DNA of 64,000 nucleotides from Eupeodes corollae (Eukaryota; Arthropoda; Insecta; Diptera; Syrphidae): positions 57,422,421 to 57,486,420 of the forward strand of contig NC_079148.1 of NCBI RefSeq assembly GCF_945859685.1. Reading direction: 5' to 3'. The first letter of the stretch is position 1, and each line of letters begins with the position of its first letter. This document shows positions 9,910-21,897 of this stretch, one piece after another. Position numbers and translations under genes: made by a program. Below the pieces are notes generated by a model, which was not told the DNA's origin, searched no databases, and saw nothing but the letters and a program-made list of their open reading frames with translations.

Positions 9910-12574
9910 TTTTATTGAAGCTTTGGAAATTCATAATATCATCGTTTAGATATTTATGCAGTTAATGATCTTCCATCAAAGCTTTGCTTTGAAATTACAG
10001 CTTTATAACCTGCATGATTTGTCGTAAGACGTCTTTTCGATTGAATCATAGGTAGACACTTGGTTTGTTGCATGATTATGGAAAATATTCAAGTTTTAAT
10101 GAAAAAGTTTGGGTTTCACTGGAAGAATATAGAAAATTGTTATAATGTTAGGAACAACTTATGGTAACAATACGTGTGTCATTAAATTATACCAGTTTTA
10201 AGTTCTTAGTTAATAGTTTGTTCAAAATAGACATACAATCGTGAGAACTTCTGGGTAATTGTCAAAGTGAGGCTTTGTTAACCACATTATGAAGAGCTAT
10301 TCAAAAATTCCATGTGAACTTGAAGACTTTTAAGATTTTTATTCGAAAATTATATATTTTAGCTTATAAGTTACACATATGAAAATAATTATAAAATTCG
10401 AACTCGAAGTTTTAATCAAACATGATATGATAGAGAAGTCGAAGTGGGTCCCTCGATTCCGTCCGTCTGTCCACGCTCCTACAGCCTAAACCATTCGGTC
10501 GATTGAGTTCAAACTTGGAAGTTAAGATTTTCAGCAGATTTGCTATAGGGTTTTCCTTTAATTTTTTTTAAGATCAAAACTAACAGTGGCCCCCATACAT
10601 TTTTTGGGTCAAACAACGAAAATTCGAATTCTCTCAAAAACAAACCGACAGGTTTTTATTAAATTTTCCCTAAAATTTTATTTTTAACTTGGCTCCTTTT
10701 AGTAATGAAAACATATTTTTCTATTGCTCCGGAAATAACGCTCATAGAAACTTTTTTTGTTTTTTATTTTCGCCAAATTTCTTAACAATGTTTGATTATC
10801 AAAAGTACATTTTTTTTTTGTTTGGATTTTTAAAAAAAATATTGATTTTTCTTTTTCAAAAACGGTTCAACATTATTTGGGCAACATTTTAATTACATTC
10901 CTATCTTTTATCCAAATTAATGACAATTGGTACATATTATATATTATAATTATTGTAAATACCAACGATGGCCGTCCGTGTAGCGTCCCTGCATCGGATG
11001 AACGAATATGATATGTTTATTCGACGATCTATTTTAAAGTGTCTATCAAGAAGTATTATCTTGGTACCTTTGTATTTATGATTTTAAAATATTATTCTTT
11101 AAGAATAAGGTTGTTTCACTCATATTTTACTCACTTTCTCCTATATATAAGAATAAATACTCAGTACAAGTTAAAGAAACGGGCCAGAAAGAGTATATGT
11201 ATTTTTTTTATTAGAATCACGGTATTACGTACAGCCTCTACAATTACGTGTCACTTCATAACTAAAATCCAAAACGCATAAGAGCCTGACAACAACAAAA
11301 CATGAATAGCAATTTCTTTGAATTGTTCGTATGATTGTTTTTGTTTTTTGTAAACTTTAACTATAAAAAATAAACTTTAAACTGAAAACTTGTAGGAAAA
11401 AAGGAATGTGATTGGATTGTAGTAAGTACCTTCTACCTACTAATAACATTCCTTCATTATCATCATAAACATGTCTTTATCTATCTATCTGCATAAAGCT
11501 GAGCACGCCAATGAACTATTTAAACATACATGTTCTTCCTCTTTCTTATCTTCAGGTAATTTACTTTCCATCCTGGTTCTTCTTATATGAAATTTAAATA
11601 AAGATATCCAAAGGAAAAATGCTTTGAATGAACAAGTTGAATACACAAACAATTGTATTCGTTAAGTATGCTTACAACACAAGTATTTTTCATTAGGATG
11701 AGTTGTGTCTTGGGACGAATCGTGCCTGTGTATAAACAAAAGAAATACCTGGAAACTAGCTTACCGACGAAAAATGGTGTGAATTCGATAAGTTCATTCA
11801 AATACACAAACCATTTCCCTTAACATAACATTTTCTGAGTCTTTCATATTTTTATTAGAATAAAAAGTTAAGTTTTTTTTAACAAATCATAAATAAATAT
11901 TCAATTAAATACAATTCGCATAGTGTTCGGAAAATTCTCTTGGTTTTTTGACACCTTATTTGTTAAAATTAGTTCCGTATCAGAGCCGAAAAAGGGAGAC
12001 ATGCTAACGAAATATAGTACCGCTCATAGAACAGTAATTTTTGTTTTTATAATTCTCAGGAACTAATGAAGCGATTTTAATATTTGATAAAATATTGCAT
12101 TTTTTTCACAATCCGATATCTCAAAAAAGGGTCCACATTTTTTTACGAAATTCAAATCTAAAACGTATATTTACAATCACTAAACAACTGCATAACAAAG
12201 ATATTTTTAAGAAAAAATGAGAATTTTGTATATATATACATAAAACATGTATTTAAATAAAACCGACATAACGATTTTCAAACAAAAAATTGAAAAATGT
12301 AGGTTTCTTGACAAATTGAATGGCATTTATATCTTTGAAGGCAAACTTATTTTACAGGTATATTTTTAAATCTTATATAGGTACTTTTGTAAACAGATTC
12401 TTTGCATACAGTAGCAAGTTCGTGCGACCCAGTCGTGCATTTTATTTTCTTTAGTTTTGTCTTAAATTTTAAAGTGAAAGGGTGAGAGTTTCAAGAATAT
12501 ACTGAAATTTTTATTTGAATCTCTCGTCTAATAAAATTAAAATAAGAAAGAGGCTGGGATGCGACCCACACTGA
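9910..12574. other. Intergenic DNA with one repeat-like block
   Basis: 10430-10700 has the look of a dispersed repeat (CCGTCCGTCTGTCC, then CATTCGGTCGATTGAG and CAAACTTGG). It is more GC-rich than its surroundings and has no coding content. Another GC bump, GATGGCCGTCCGTG, lies near 10966-10979. The rest is AT-rich with no supported gene; frames of 67-80 codons at 10689, 11039 and 11583 have biased, low-complexity translations. Confidence 0.4.
9965..10008 (-). promoter_or_regulatory. Possible core promoter of paralogue A
   Basis: TATAAAG on the minus strand at 10001-10007 would place transcription start around 9970-9978, giving a 5' UTR of ~130 bases without introns. Based on spacing only. 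Confidence 0.3.
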
Positions 12575-14049
12575 TAACTTCCCATCCCGTCTGTCGATTT
12601 GTCTTGCTTAAAAGTTTGTCTGTATGTACTCGTATCAGTTCTTACCAAATTTGCGTACTATTTTTTGTAGATTTTATTTTTTATAAAAAAACGGACTGTT
12701 GGATTTTTATATAAAAATTACTGAATATCGAAAACAATATTTTCTGTGAAATAAAATAAGTTTGAAGACAATATTTAAGATTTTTGAAAAGCTATTTGAG
12801 TCGAAAGTAAGTTTTTACCAAGTTTAAGTATTGTTTTTTTTTAGAGTTTTATTTTTTGTAAAAAAAACTGTCAATTCGATTTTTTTTTAAATTTTACCAA
12901 ATGTTGAAAACAACATTTCTTATAAGATAAAATTAGTTTAAAGCCAATATCTACAATTTTTGAAAAGATATTTGAGTCGAAAATCAATTTTTACCAACTT
13001 TTGTTAAATTTTTTTTAGGTTTTTAATTGTTTGTACAAAAACTGTCAATTCGATTTTTCTCAAAATGTGTCCTAATGTTGAAAACAACATTTTTTATAAG
13101 TAAAAATTAGTTAGTAGCTTTTATCTCAATTTTTTGAAAAGATATTTGAGTCGAAAATCGATTTTTGTTTTTCGGTTTTTAATTTTTTATAAAAAAAACT
13201 GTAAATTCGATTTTTTTCAAAATTTTACTGAATGTTGACAACAATATTTTTCGAAAGATAAAAGTAAATTTAAGCCAATATTTCAAAGTTTTAAAAAGAT
13301 ATTTGAGTCGAAAATCGATTTTTGCTAACTTTTAATTTTTTTTTTAGGTTTTTATTTTTTGTAAAAAAACTGTCAATTCGATTTTTCCCAACATTTTTCA
13401 GAATGTTGAAAACAATATTTCTTATAAGATAAAATAAGTTTGATTAATTTTTATTTTAGATTTTTATTTTTTATAAATAAAATCAATTCGATTTTTCTTA
13501 AAATTTTATCAGTTATCAAAAACATTATTGTTCGTTGCACAAAATCGTTTTGGAGATGAAATCATATTTTAATCGTACAATTTTGGAGGTGACACATTTT
13601 TTTTCAGTTTTTTTGATTTATAAAAAAAACGTCAAATGGATTTTTTCCAAAAAATATACTTCTTTTATATCACGTTACAAAATATTACATACAATTTAAT
13701 GTAAGTCTCTAGCGTTTTTGGTTCGTAAGATATTTAGGGTTAACCAAAATTTTCACCTTTTTTCAAACTGCTATGGTAAAAAAAACCATTCACGCAATTT
13801 TCCTGAGAGCCCTTTCTGCATCTTTCTGCCTCATTATCTGTATAACAAAAATTATTTGAAGTCGATATCTCTTCTGGTTCTTGACCTATGGACAACGAAA
13901 AAACGTCGCGAACGTACGTACACATGCACGCACATACATCTTTCTAAAAATCTTTTATTTCGACTCTAGGGATCTTGAAACGTCGAGAAATGTCAAAATT
14001 TTCAATTTGACAAATCGGACCCATTACAATAACTTCCTATGGGAAGTTA
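12575..14049. mobile_element. Internally tandem-repetitive element with inverted ends
   Basis: It begins TAACTTCCCAT (12575-12585) and ends with its inverse ATGGGAAGTTA (14039-14049). The right end is itself a 20-base near-perfect palindrome (TAACTTCCTATGGGAAGTTA, 14030-14049). The left half holds at least four tandem units of roughly 160-175 bases, each with GATATTTGAGTCGAAAA or a close variant (near 12790, 12966, 13140, 13297) and then CTGTCAATTCGATTTTT. The right half is unique and shared with 1230-1375. No transposase is encoded, so it is a non-autonomous element with a satellite-like core. Confidence 0.68.
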
Positions 14050-15630
14050 AAAAGTTCTACTAAAAGGAGAATGGCATTTTTTTCCTATCTATTAATTTAT
14101 GTAGTTTTAAAACTAAGCCTTAGAACATAATTTTTGTTTGTATGGATGCAATGCTGTTAAACAATGGGGCTTTGACAGTGTATTGCAGCAAAGATTGCAT
14201 TTAGAGCAATAATTAAGTGGATCATTCTATTTGATGGCCACTTTTTTTCAAAGAATATTTTTTGGCTATACGACAAATAAAAACTGTGTATTTTGCAACT
14301 TATTGCTATTCAAAATTTTGAATATTTTCGATTGATAATAAATTGTGCTTAATGTACCCTAAACATTTCAAGTCCTTGGTTTTAACTGTTTTTGAGATAC
14401 GATAGATAAAAGTCTGAAAACACAGTTTTTAGAACATTCTTTCCCTACTATAAAATGAAATTTTTATAAAGCAGATTGTTCAGCTCTTGATTCAATGCTG
14501 GCTTGTTTAATGACGCATCACTTACGCACCGCACTTTTCAGAACGTGAAACTCGCCTTCAAAATTTTCACTATCTACGAAAATTGGGAAATTTCCTGTAT
14601 TTTGGGCCCAGAATGTAGATTCTTAGGAGCAAACACATTCAAAAATTTGTTAATGTTATGTGTCTCTGCTTCTAAATAACGAATCATTTATTCGTCTTTC
14701 GATAAATCTTCGAAAAGCTTCTGCCTTACGCCATTTACAACTGTTGAAGGTTTTCATCTAAAGAATATGTGTGATAATAACTTGTCGGAACTTCCTTTTT
14801 CATATCTTCAAGCGAATCTGGATGACGCTACGTCTAATCCATAGAAATTTGTTTATTTCTTGAATAACTTTAAATATCAGTAAGTTTACCGGTCCTTTTC
14901 CATCGATTTCTTTTATTTGTTTTATTCTTTTTAGCAAAAGTCGGAGTCGTATTACCATTCTATTTTCCATGTGGCGCACACATTATTTTTTATTGCTACA
15001 ATATCTTTTCTATGGTTTAGCATCTATTTTGATGTTTTGAGCCTATCACATGTGTTGGACCCTTTGATTGCAGCAGTGTTCCATAGAAATAACAGTATTG
15101 GTCACTTTTGTGTATTAGTGGTATTTATGTTGGAACCAAATTACTATTATCCGAATTTTTAAAGTGGGTTGTTTTTTGTTATTTGTTAAAAAAAATTTCT
15201 GAACTTTCTAAAAAAGCACACTTTTATTTCAGATCAATACATTTTCAAAAGAATCCAGCTGGTGCCGCTGGTGGCTGTTAAAGGCAGTTTTCGAAAAAGA
15301 TGTTGGGAATTTTGAGTGATTTCGAGTAAGTATTGCGATCTTGTGCGCCAAAGTGAATACAAACCTTGCCTTATTTCTTTCAACAACTTGTTTTACATTA
15401 CCATTAAAACAAAAACTTTCTTGTGTTGCATGCAATGTATGCTTTTTGTATTTATTTAATAAATTATATGGCAATTTTAAATAAATTAATATAACTTAAA
15501 TATCTAACATAAATTAATAATTAATTTAATGAACTGGTCACATTTAAATATATATGAGTACTTATAAGAAATAAATTTAATTAGTATAATTCTTTGATTT
15601 TGTTGAGTATTTTTTGTTTGCTCTTAAAAA
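14050..15630. other. Intergenic DNA between the two beta-trefoil genes
   Basis: No gene is supported. Short frames at 14971-15162 and 15229-15474 lack family resemblance or splice context. A minus-strand AATAAA near 15449-15456 could serve as a distal polyadenylation signal for paralogue B. Confidence 0.4.
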
Positions 15631-16971
15631 CTATTCACAATTTCGTATTTGCCATTGAAAGTCTGGATCTTCAAGTTTTGGATGACCAATGGCAGTGAAC
15701 ACATAACGTTTCTTCTCTGAATGCATCTTATCCGACACAAATAGGTACTCGTTAAAATTAATATTTTTAATATAACAATAGTCTCCATTCAGCTCGATTG
15801 ACCAGTTAGATGTGTCCCCCACGAATCCATCATCAACCCAAGTCAAAACGTGGCGCGTCTTCGAATCGTACATATCAATTGTCGACGCGTACAAATACTC
15901 CTTTTCATAGACAACGCTCTTAAGATAGTAACTGGATAGATGCCCTGCAAAACTGCCAGCAATCCAAAGACCTTCCTTGCTTATGTCATTTGAACCGTAT
16001 GTGAAAATGGCGCGTCGCGATAAGTTGTGTTGTGATCTAGCTGCATACAAGTATTCCGAACGGCCTCTATTCCAAATGCATAAATCGTTCCCAAAGTAAA
16101 GATTTCGCACGCATGTCGGCATTCTTCTGATGATATCGTTAATTTCATGCCTCATCGGTGGAATGATTTGTTTGTAATTATCATATTTCATAAGAGTCCT
16201 GAAATAATACGCGATCTTCTGAACAGCCACGTCATTCAAATCGTTATTCAGTTCGAGTTCTTTATACAAAGCCAGGAAGAAGTTGATTCTTTGAGAAATG
16301 TACACACTGCCGATCATTATGTTGTCCGCTAATTGGGCTGCAGGTACACCCTCTGCGTATGTTTCGTGCGCCAATTCCCGCATAACTTCGGCGTCAAGTC
16401 TGTAATCAATGTCAAACAATTCGCTAGTGACATTTCCAGCATACACATTCGATGTAAGATCATTTGAGATCAAAGCATCTTTTATGACCTGCTTGGCTCT
16501 TGTCCTGATTTTAGCCTTGATATCGTCTAAGACTATTCTAACTTCCGGCCAAAGCTGATGATAAACATCGTTAGGCCTATGTTTGACAAATATGTCGTTC
16601 TTAAAGCCGCGATAGAGATTTATTAAATGCAATGGGTCACTGTGATTATTTGCTGTCATTTCGTTGTACAGTGCTCTGAGTATTGACGAGCTTAGTTCAG
16701 CTTCATCAATGTCATGCACAAAATCTACAAGAATGATATTATTATTTTCAGCGTTCGAATAGACATGGTGAACAATTGCTGCAACTTTTGCACTATTTAA
16801 CTGATTACTCAAAATAAGTTTAGCTGAATTAAACCGACGGTTTCGTATGTCTTCGGCAATAGCGAGTACTTGAGTATCGTTCAAGAACTGTGAAAGGACA
16901 ACGTGGATGTTCATCTTAAGTATCAAAATCAGAGCGTAAAATTTAAAATTTTCAAACGAAAAGGTTAACAT
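15631..16971 (-). CDS. Secreted protein: helical N-terminal region plus C-terminal beta-trefoil-like domain (paralogue B)
   Basis: Intronless 446-residue frame. The start MLTFSFENFKFYALILIL is a signal peptide, with cleavage plausible after residue ~27 (VVLSQ). Residues 30-283 are helical and charged, and align block by block with paralogue A (AIAEDIRNRRFNSAKLIL; ALYNEMTANNHSDPLHLI; LNNDLNDVAVQKIAYYFR). Residues 285-446 form the three-lobed region (CIWNRGRSEYLYA, YEKEYLYAS, FNEYLFVSD), ending WQIRNCE. The Cys pattern is largely kept; the YTCK cysteine of A is replaced (IFTYG). The two genes are same-strand neighbours about 6 kb apart, so they arose by tandem duplication, followed by strong divergence. 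The molecular role is unknown. The sequence supports secretion. Confidence 0.85.
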   Translation of the reverse strand: MLTFSFENFKFYALILILKMNIHVVLSQFLNDTQVLAIAEDIRNRRFNSAKLILSNQLNSAKVAAIVHHVYSNAENNNIILVDFVHDIDEAELSSSILRALYNEMTANNHSDPLHLINLYRGFKNDIFVKHRPNDVYHQLWPEVRIVLDDIKAKIRTRAKQVIKDALISNDLTSNVYAGNVTSELFDIDYRLDAEVMRELAHETYAEGVPAAQLADNIMIGSVYISQRINFFLALYKELELNNDLNDVAVQKIAYYFRTLMKYDNYKQIIPPMRHEINDIIRRMPTCVRNLYFGNDLCIWNRGRSEYLYAARSQHNLSRRAIFTYGSNDISKEGLWIAGSFAGHLSSYYLKSVVYEKEYLYASTIDMYDSKTRHVLTWVDDGFVGDTSNWSIELNGDYCYIKNINFNEYLFVSDKMHSEKKRYVFTAIGHPKLEDPDFQWQIRNCE

Positions 16972-17009
16972 TTTGTTTAGTTGGGTTTTAATTCTAGTTT
17001 ACACTTGTA

Positions 17010-17046
17010 ACACTTTGCACGAAGCACAACACGAGCAATACTGAAC
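17010..17046 (-). promoter_or_regulatory. Probable initiator of paralogue B
   Basis: On the minus strand GAGTTCAGTATTGC includes TCAGT, the arthropod initiator consensus, about 70 bases before the ATG at 16971. No TATA box stands at -30. Spacing and motif are the only evidence. Confidence 0.4.
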
Positions 17047-18057
17047 TCAGCTTCAAGATTTGATTTGCTTGCAACTAAAGTAATTAAGAAATGGGTTTTA
17101 AGTTGTTCGGTAAGTAAGATCTACGCGTCATCTAAAGCTGCAGCTGAAGTTTTCCCAAAAGCTTAATGTTGTTTTTATTAAAGTAGTATACGAGTATAAA
17201 GTTGGTGATATTTCTGTTAATAACGAAATTTGTTGTTATTCATTTATAGACTTCTATTGAATTGAACAGAATATAAGGGTATTGCCATCGGAGCAGATGA
17301 TGTCGATGAGTGGTGCAAAAAGAAAGGTCAGGATTTTTAGCGCAAAATAATGGGAAATGTCAACTTGTCATAGTTACAAGAAAAATCATTTATAAATTAT
17401 GCATTGTATTACGCTTGAACATAATTTTCTAAATATAGTGTAAAACGAACCTGATAAAAGATCATTTCTAAGAGATGTTTAATTGATAGGTTAGGTTAGA
17501 TAAATTGGCGTGCGATTGATTTAGTTATCGCCACACTTATTACAATTGCGGTAGGGTCATGACCACGCTAGGAGTTTATTTTTTGGATTTATTTAGAAAA
17601 TCCCATGAATTAAAAACTTATCGCATTGCGTTAAGGGATATGAACTTTGAACTTCGTTGCTAAAAGAAATACTTGTAACTAAAGATTGGACCAAGAACTC
17701 GGAAATCCAACCTTATTCTAATCGAGCAGCACAAGTTCATCAACTTTTTACCAATGGATGATTCAGGGGAAGGGCGTCATATGAGCCATAAAGCTTATAC
17801 AGTTAAGTTGTATAAGTAAAGATTTCATCTAAAGATTTGTTAGTAATTTACCGATTTTCAATAAAAAAACACAAAACTTAAGTACCTAATGGTTTAAATT
17901 ATTTTCATAACATATCTTCTGAGAGAAATATTCAGTTCCTTTAGAAGAAACCTTGAATAAGATATCGTCAATTAGATGTTAATTTATCCTCAAATTCCTG
18001 AAACTTCTTGAATTCAATTCTATAATATAAGTGAAAAAAATCGCTCAGTCGCTTACT
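17047..18057. other. Intergenic AT-rich DNA
   Basis: No open frame, repeat pair or RNA could be supported in this stretch. Confidence 0.5.
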
Positions 18058-18372
18058 GCCCAACTATAATAGACTTAACCGAAGTAAGCTAATGTCAAAA
18101 CCAAACGAAAAGTTATCAGAAGTTATCGTCAAAACAAAAAGTAACCATAATGGATTCAAGTAACCTTAGCGCATGTTGGGTTGACATGCATTTCAAATTT
18201 GATATTTGCTTAAGCTCGAGCCATTTAAATGGCTCTTGCGTAATTGCGTGAAAGTTATCGAAATTTAACAAAACTGAGCAGAACGTATATTATGGTTAGT
18301 GACATATAAGACTGCGTATTGGTTCGTTCTCTTAAGCTGGCTTAAGCTCGGTTAAGTCTATTATCGTTGGGC
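18058..18372. mobile_element. MITE with ~25-base terminal inverted repeats
   Basis: The left end GCCCAACTATAATAGACTTA (continuing ACCGA) at 18058-18082 and the right end at 18348-18372 are inverted copies with one mismatch. The ~315-base interior has no coding capacity and has further inverted pieces (CTTAAGCTGGCTTAAGC, GAGCCATTTAAATGGCTC). A target duplication is not obvious, so the superfamily is open. Confidence 0.65.
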
Positions 18373-19379
18373 CTTTAGGGTTTATCGTCGCTCGTCGCTC
18401 ATTGCGTGGCCGGACCCTAAGTGTTTTTTTTTTCAAAATTAATTTACTAATACTAGAACTTTTAGGATCTTAAAAATTTAAAGAAATCAAATTTCAAGAA
18501 TACGAGTCTCAAATGAATCTTATGTGACTTCGTTCTCAAATGTTGAAACAACTGATATTGCATTTGTATCTCAATGGCTGTGTTCGTTGAGTAGTTGTGC
18601 ATTTGGAAACATGTGTGTTTTCCATTGAGGAACAAAATCAATCTATTACTGTCGATATTATTTAGTTTTGTTAGTGAAAATTGACAAACTGAGCTTATTT
18701 TGCAAGAGAAAACAATAGAAAAGATATTTATGTTTTGCTATGTTTCCAACAAAGGTTTATCTCAGTTTAGATTAAATAAATCTTAAGTTTTGTTGACTAT
18801 TTTAAGATCAAAATATTTTCAAAAGGTTCCAGGAAAAGTGTTTTTTTTTTTCGGAATTTGTTTTCTATGAGTAAGTAAACTGATAACGGTAGTATTAATA
18901 GACTTCCGAATATTGAGTCCGAAATAAATGCGTCAAAAAAAGTAAGAAAATTCTTCATATCAGATTCTGTTTTATTTTCCTACGAAAAAAGATCACATTT
19001 TTCTGGTAAGCTTTCTTATTTTCGTACACCCTATACACAATTGTATTTTAGCTTTTTAATATGGGTAATTTTGCATGTAATCCTAATTCTTGGAATGCCT
19101 TTATGTGTAGGGAGTCGTCCAAATTAAAAAGTTGGACTAAATCTACTGGACAACAGTGTTCTAAAATAATCTAATAATTAAAGTGTCTTGACTTTAGCCC
19201 TTAAAATATTTTATTTTAGTTTGTCAGCCACCTGACATACCTAATAAACTCATCTTTTTGTTAAGTGTGTGAACAAACCACTCCCCACTCCCTTATTAAA
19301 AGTCAGGATTCACCTTATTGTTAGATCAATATAAGTCCCTTATGATTTCCTGAAAGTTTTATAACTTAAATTAAAATTG
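18373..19379. other. Intergenic DNA without recognised features
   Basis: AT-rich, no coding support. GTCGCTCGTCGCTC near 18388 is a short local repeat. Confidence 0.45.
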
Positions 19380-19930
19380 AGGGTGTATAGCCTATGATTC
19401 TATCTAGTTGTCATTTTCAGTCACTTAGAGGCTTTGATAGCAACTAAGAGTCTGTTTCCTGCAAAGTCTTTGAGCTCTTCAAGATTCCTTAAGGAGTATT
19501 TTCCTAAAAATGTGTATCAGTGGCATAGGAATTGAGTACTGCCCTAGTGCTCTTATTGTTACTTTTACATATGTCGTCGTAAACAAGCTGCATTTTCTTC
19601 CTGTGGTAGCCCAACAGATTGTTGACGGTTATTATGCTCACAAGTAATCGTAGAGAATTTTTGTCGATGTGCATAGATGAACCGGATCCTGTTTTCTCAA
19701 ATTAGGGCCACAGAATTTGATGGCTTTGGCGCAAGTTTCAAGGCTTTTTTTATCGTTTGTTGGTTTCCTGGAGTATTGCGTTCGCAAGATGATTGATCCA
19801 GTGCTGCATCTTTCCTAGCAAGTTCGTGAGCTCTCTCATTCCCAGGCATATCACTGTGACCTGGTACATAGCAGAGTCTTATGTTATGCTGTGAGCTTAA
19901 AACCAATTGTTCTTGGGATTTTAAGGTTAA
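19380..19930 (-). pseudogene. C-terminal RNase H region of an R1/I-type LINE
   Basis: The minus strand reads IRLCYVPGHSDMPGNERAHE followed by LARKDAA. This is the last conserved block of a LINE RNase H domain, where the His in GHS and the Asn-Glu-x-Ala-His/Asp motif are typical. After a stop come LGILTNN and, in another frame, KYSLRNLEELKDFAG, matching the region after RNase H in R1-clade elements. Stops and frame breaks show a dead 5'-truncated copy. Confidence 0.7.
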
Positions 19931-20204
19931 CTTGATGAATGGTTTTCAATGACTAAGATGAACCCAGGAATAAATAAAGTACATTTTGGCACTAGATAAC
20001 TTAGAAGAAAAGTCATCTATTAAAAATGCTTGTTTTTGATAGCTTGCTAGGGTTATCAATTTTGCGGTTTCACAAACTAATGTAAATAGAATACAATTAA
20101 ATATTTGTTTCCACGTTATTTCATAATTATTATAAAGCTTAAATGTTGATATTATATGTGAAATACCACATCATTTAAATGACCACCACGCGAATTGTTT
20201 CAAC

Positions 20205-20740
20205 CATTGTTTATTTTGAGATAATTTTTGACTAATTTTTCACACATATTGGAGGGTATCTCACCCAAAATTTGACGAATATTAGTTTTGAAGTGCTCAA
20301 GAGATAAAGGTTAATCTGCATAAAAATTGTCGTTCGCATATCCCCACAAAAAAAAGTTCGGCGATGTCAAATCGCATGATTTTGGTGGTCAGTTGATTTC
20401 GAAACAACGAGAAATTACGCGGCCAGGAAATGTCTCTTGCAATAAAACCATCTTCACTCGAGTTGTGTGGCATGTGGCACCGTCTTGTTGAAACCACATA
20501 TTTTCCGAGTCGTATTCAGGAAAAAAAAGTCGGTTATCATGTGACCCTAACGCTCCGAATTCACGTTGACAGTCGTTCAATCGTCGTTTTCAAAGAAGTA
20601 AGGTCCAATCAAAATTCCGGACCAAAGAGCACACCAACCAGCGACTTTTTGTGGATGTAATGGCCTCGTCGCTGAAGAAAATTTTGTTCGAAAAATCGGC
20701 GTCCACCGTATGAACTGGATAGAGGTGTAGATTGAAATGC
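20205..20740 (-). pseudogene. mariner-type transposase, catalytic and C-terminal half
   Basis: This is the DDE/D catalytic core of the element described at 20050-21897. The order FSDEA, WCALWSGILIGPYFFEN, WFQQDGATCH, CDLTSPNFFLWGY, SRGGHLNDVVFH is the standard order of this transposase group. At least one stop and small indels break the frame. Confidence 0.75.
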
Positions 20741-20757
20741 AAAATAAGCCATAAAGT

Positions 20758-21677
20758 GGGGTCTACCACGATATCTAGAAATTAATTATCTAGAAAGTAA
20801 AAATCTCGAATATGAAAATCTCGAAAACAAAAATCTTGAATGGAAAAAATCTCGAAAACAAAAATCTAGAAAATAAAATCTCGAAATGCCAAAATCTAGA
20901 AAAAAAATCTCGAATGGAAAAATCCAGAATGTATGTCGAGCGAATTTTTAACGTTGCCTCAAAAATTCAAACATACATTCTGGATAACTTACTGCTTCTT
21001 AACAAACTTAAAGTTGACAAGTAAAGTTATCAATCATACAATTGCACATTGCTACACAAATGCACCTTTCTTATTGTTTGCAAAAATTTTGTTTCTTGCT
21101 CAGAAAACTGCTGTATTTGTGTTTTATTGACTTTTAACTGTTAAAAATACAAAAAAAAAAATCTCGAATTTATTTTTTTTTTCGAGATTTTTTTCTAGAT
21201 AGAGTCTTTCGAGATTTTTGTTAATTCTGGATTTTTGTGGATTCGAGATTTTTGCGTTCTAGATAATTTTTTTTTATTTTCGAGATTTTCGACATTCGAG
21301 ATTTTTGGCATTCTAGATTTCGTCATTCAAAATTTTTGCAAACAATAAGAAAGGTGCATTTGTGTAGCAATGTGCAATTGTATGATTGATAACTTTACTT
21401 GTCAACTTTAAGTTTGTTAAGGAGAAGTAAGTTATCCTGAATGTATGTTGGAATTTTTGCGGCAATGTTTAAAATTCGCGGGAATTTTGAACATTGCCTC
21501 AAAAATTCAAACATATATTCTGGATGTTTGCATTCGAGATTTTTTTTTTTTCTAGATTTTGGCATTTCGAGATTTTATTTTCTAGATTTTTGTTTTCGAG
21601 TTTTTTTCCATTCTAGATTTTTGTTTACGAGATTTTTACTTTCTAGATAAATAATTTCTAGATATCGTGGTAGACCC
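20758..21677. mobile_element. Foldback element: ~340-base hairpin arms rich in TCTAGA/CTCGA motifs
   Basis: The left arm (20758-21091) and right arm (21328-21677) are near-perfect inverted copies, starting GGGTCTACCACGATATCTAG at both ends. The outer part of each arm is built from alternating short units around TCTAGA and TCTCGA separated by A/T runs. The inner part is a unique ~170-base segment. A small nested hairpin (CCAGAATGTATG / CATACATTCTGG) lies inside each arm. The 236-base loop also has the TCTAGA/CTCGA units. No protein is encoded. It resembles Foldback-type elements in structure. Confidence 0.8.
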
Positions 21678-21897
21678 AGTTGGATGATTACCTATACCAC
21701 AATCTTCTCTTAGAGCACGATATGTGTCTGTGGCAGAATCACTATTTTTGTAGTGCGTTTTAAGAATTTACATATATGCGTTGTACAATAATTACGTTAT
21801 CCATTTTCGTAAATGCAAAACTTTCGAATATATATTATCTTATTTTGAGATATTTCGAATTCCAGCTCTGTACTTTTTAAACCGCAAAATGGATAAC

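Larger units (their letters stand above)
20050..21897 (-). mobile_element. Tc1/mariner-superfamily element, decayed and split by a foldback element
   Basis: Ends match as inverted repeats: GGGTTATCAATTTTGCGGTT at 20050-20069 and, inverted, near 21876-21897. The minus strand encodes transposase pieces: RALREDCGIGNHP (21690-21730), KIFFSDEA (first catalytic Asp, near 20670), MWFQQDGATCHTTR (second Asp), PPKSCDL (third Asp, 36 residues after the second) and NNGWNNSRGGHLNDVVFH at the end. A TGA replaces the usual Trp before PPKSCDL, and the coding region between the N-terminal piece and FSDEA is missing, where the foldback element now sits. Non-functional. Confidence 0.8.

Noticed and set aside
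12640..13500. A CRISPR array, because of regularly spaced repeats
   Set aside because: Units are ~160-175 bases, diverged, contiguous and AT-rich in a eukaryotic transposon, with no spacer structure.
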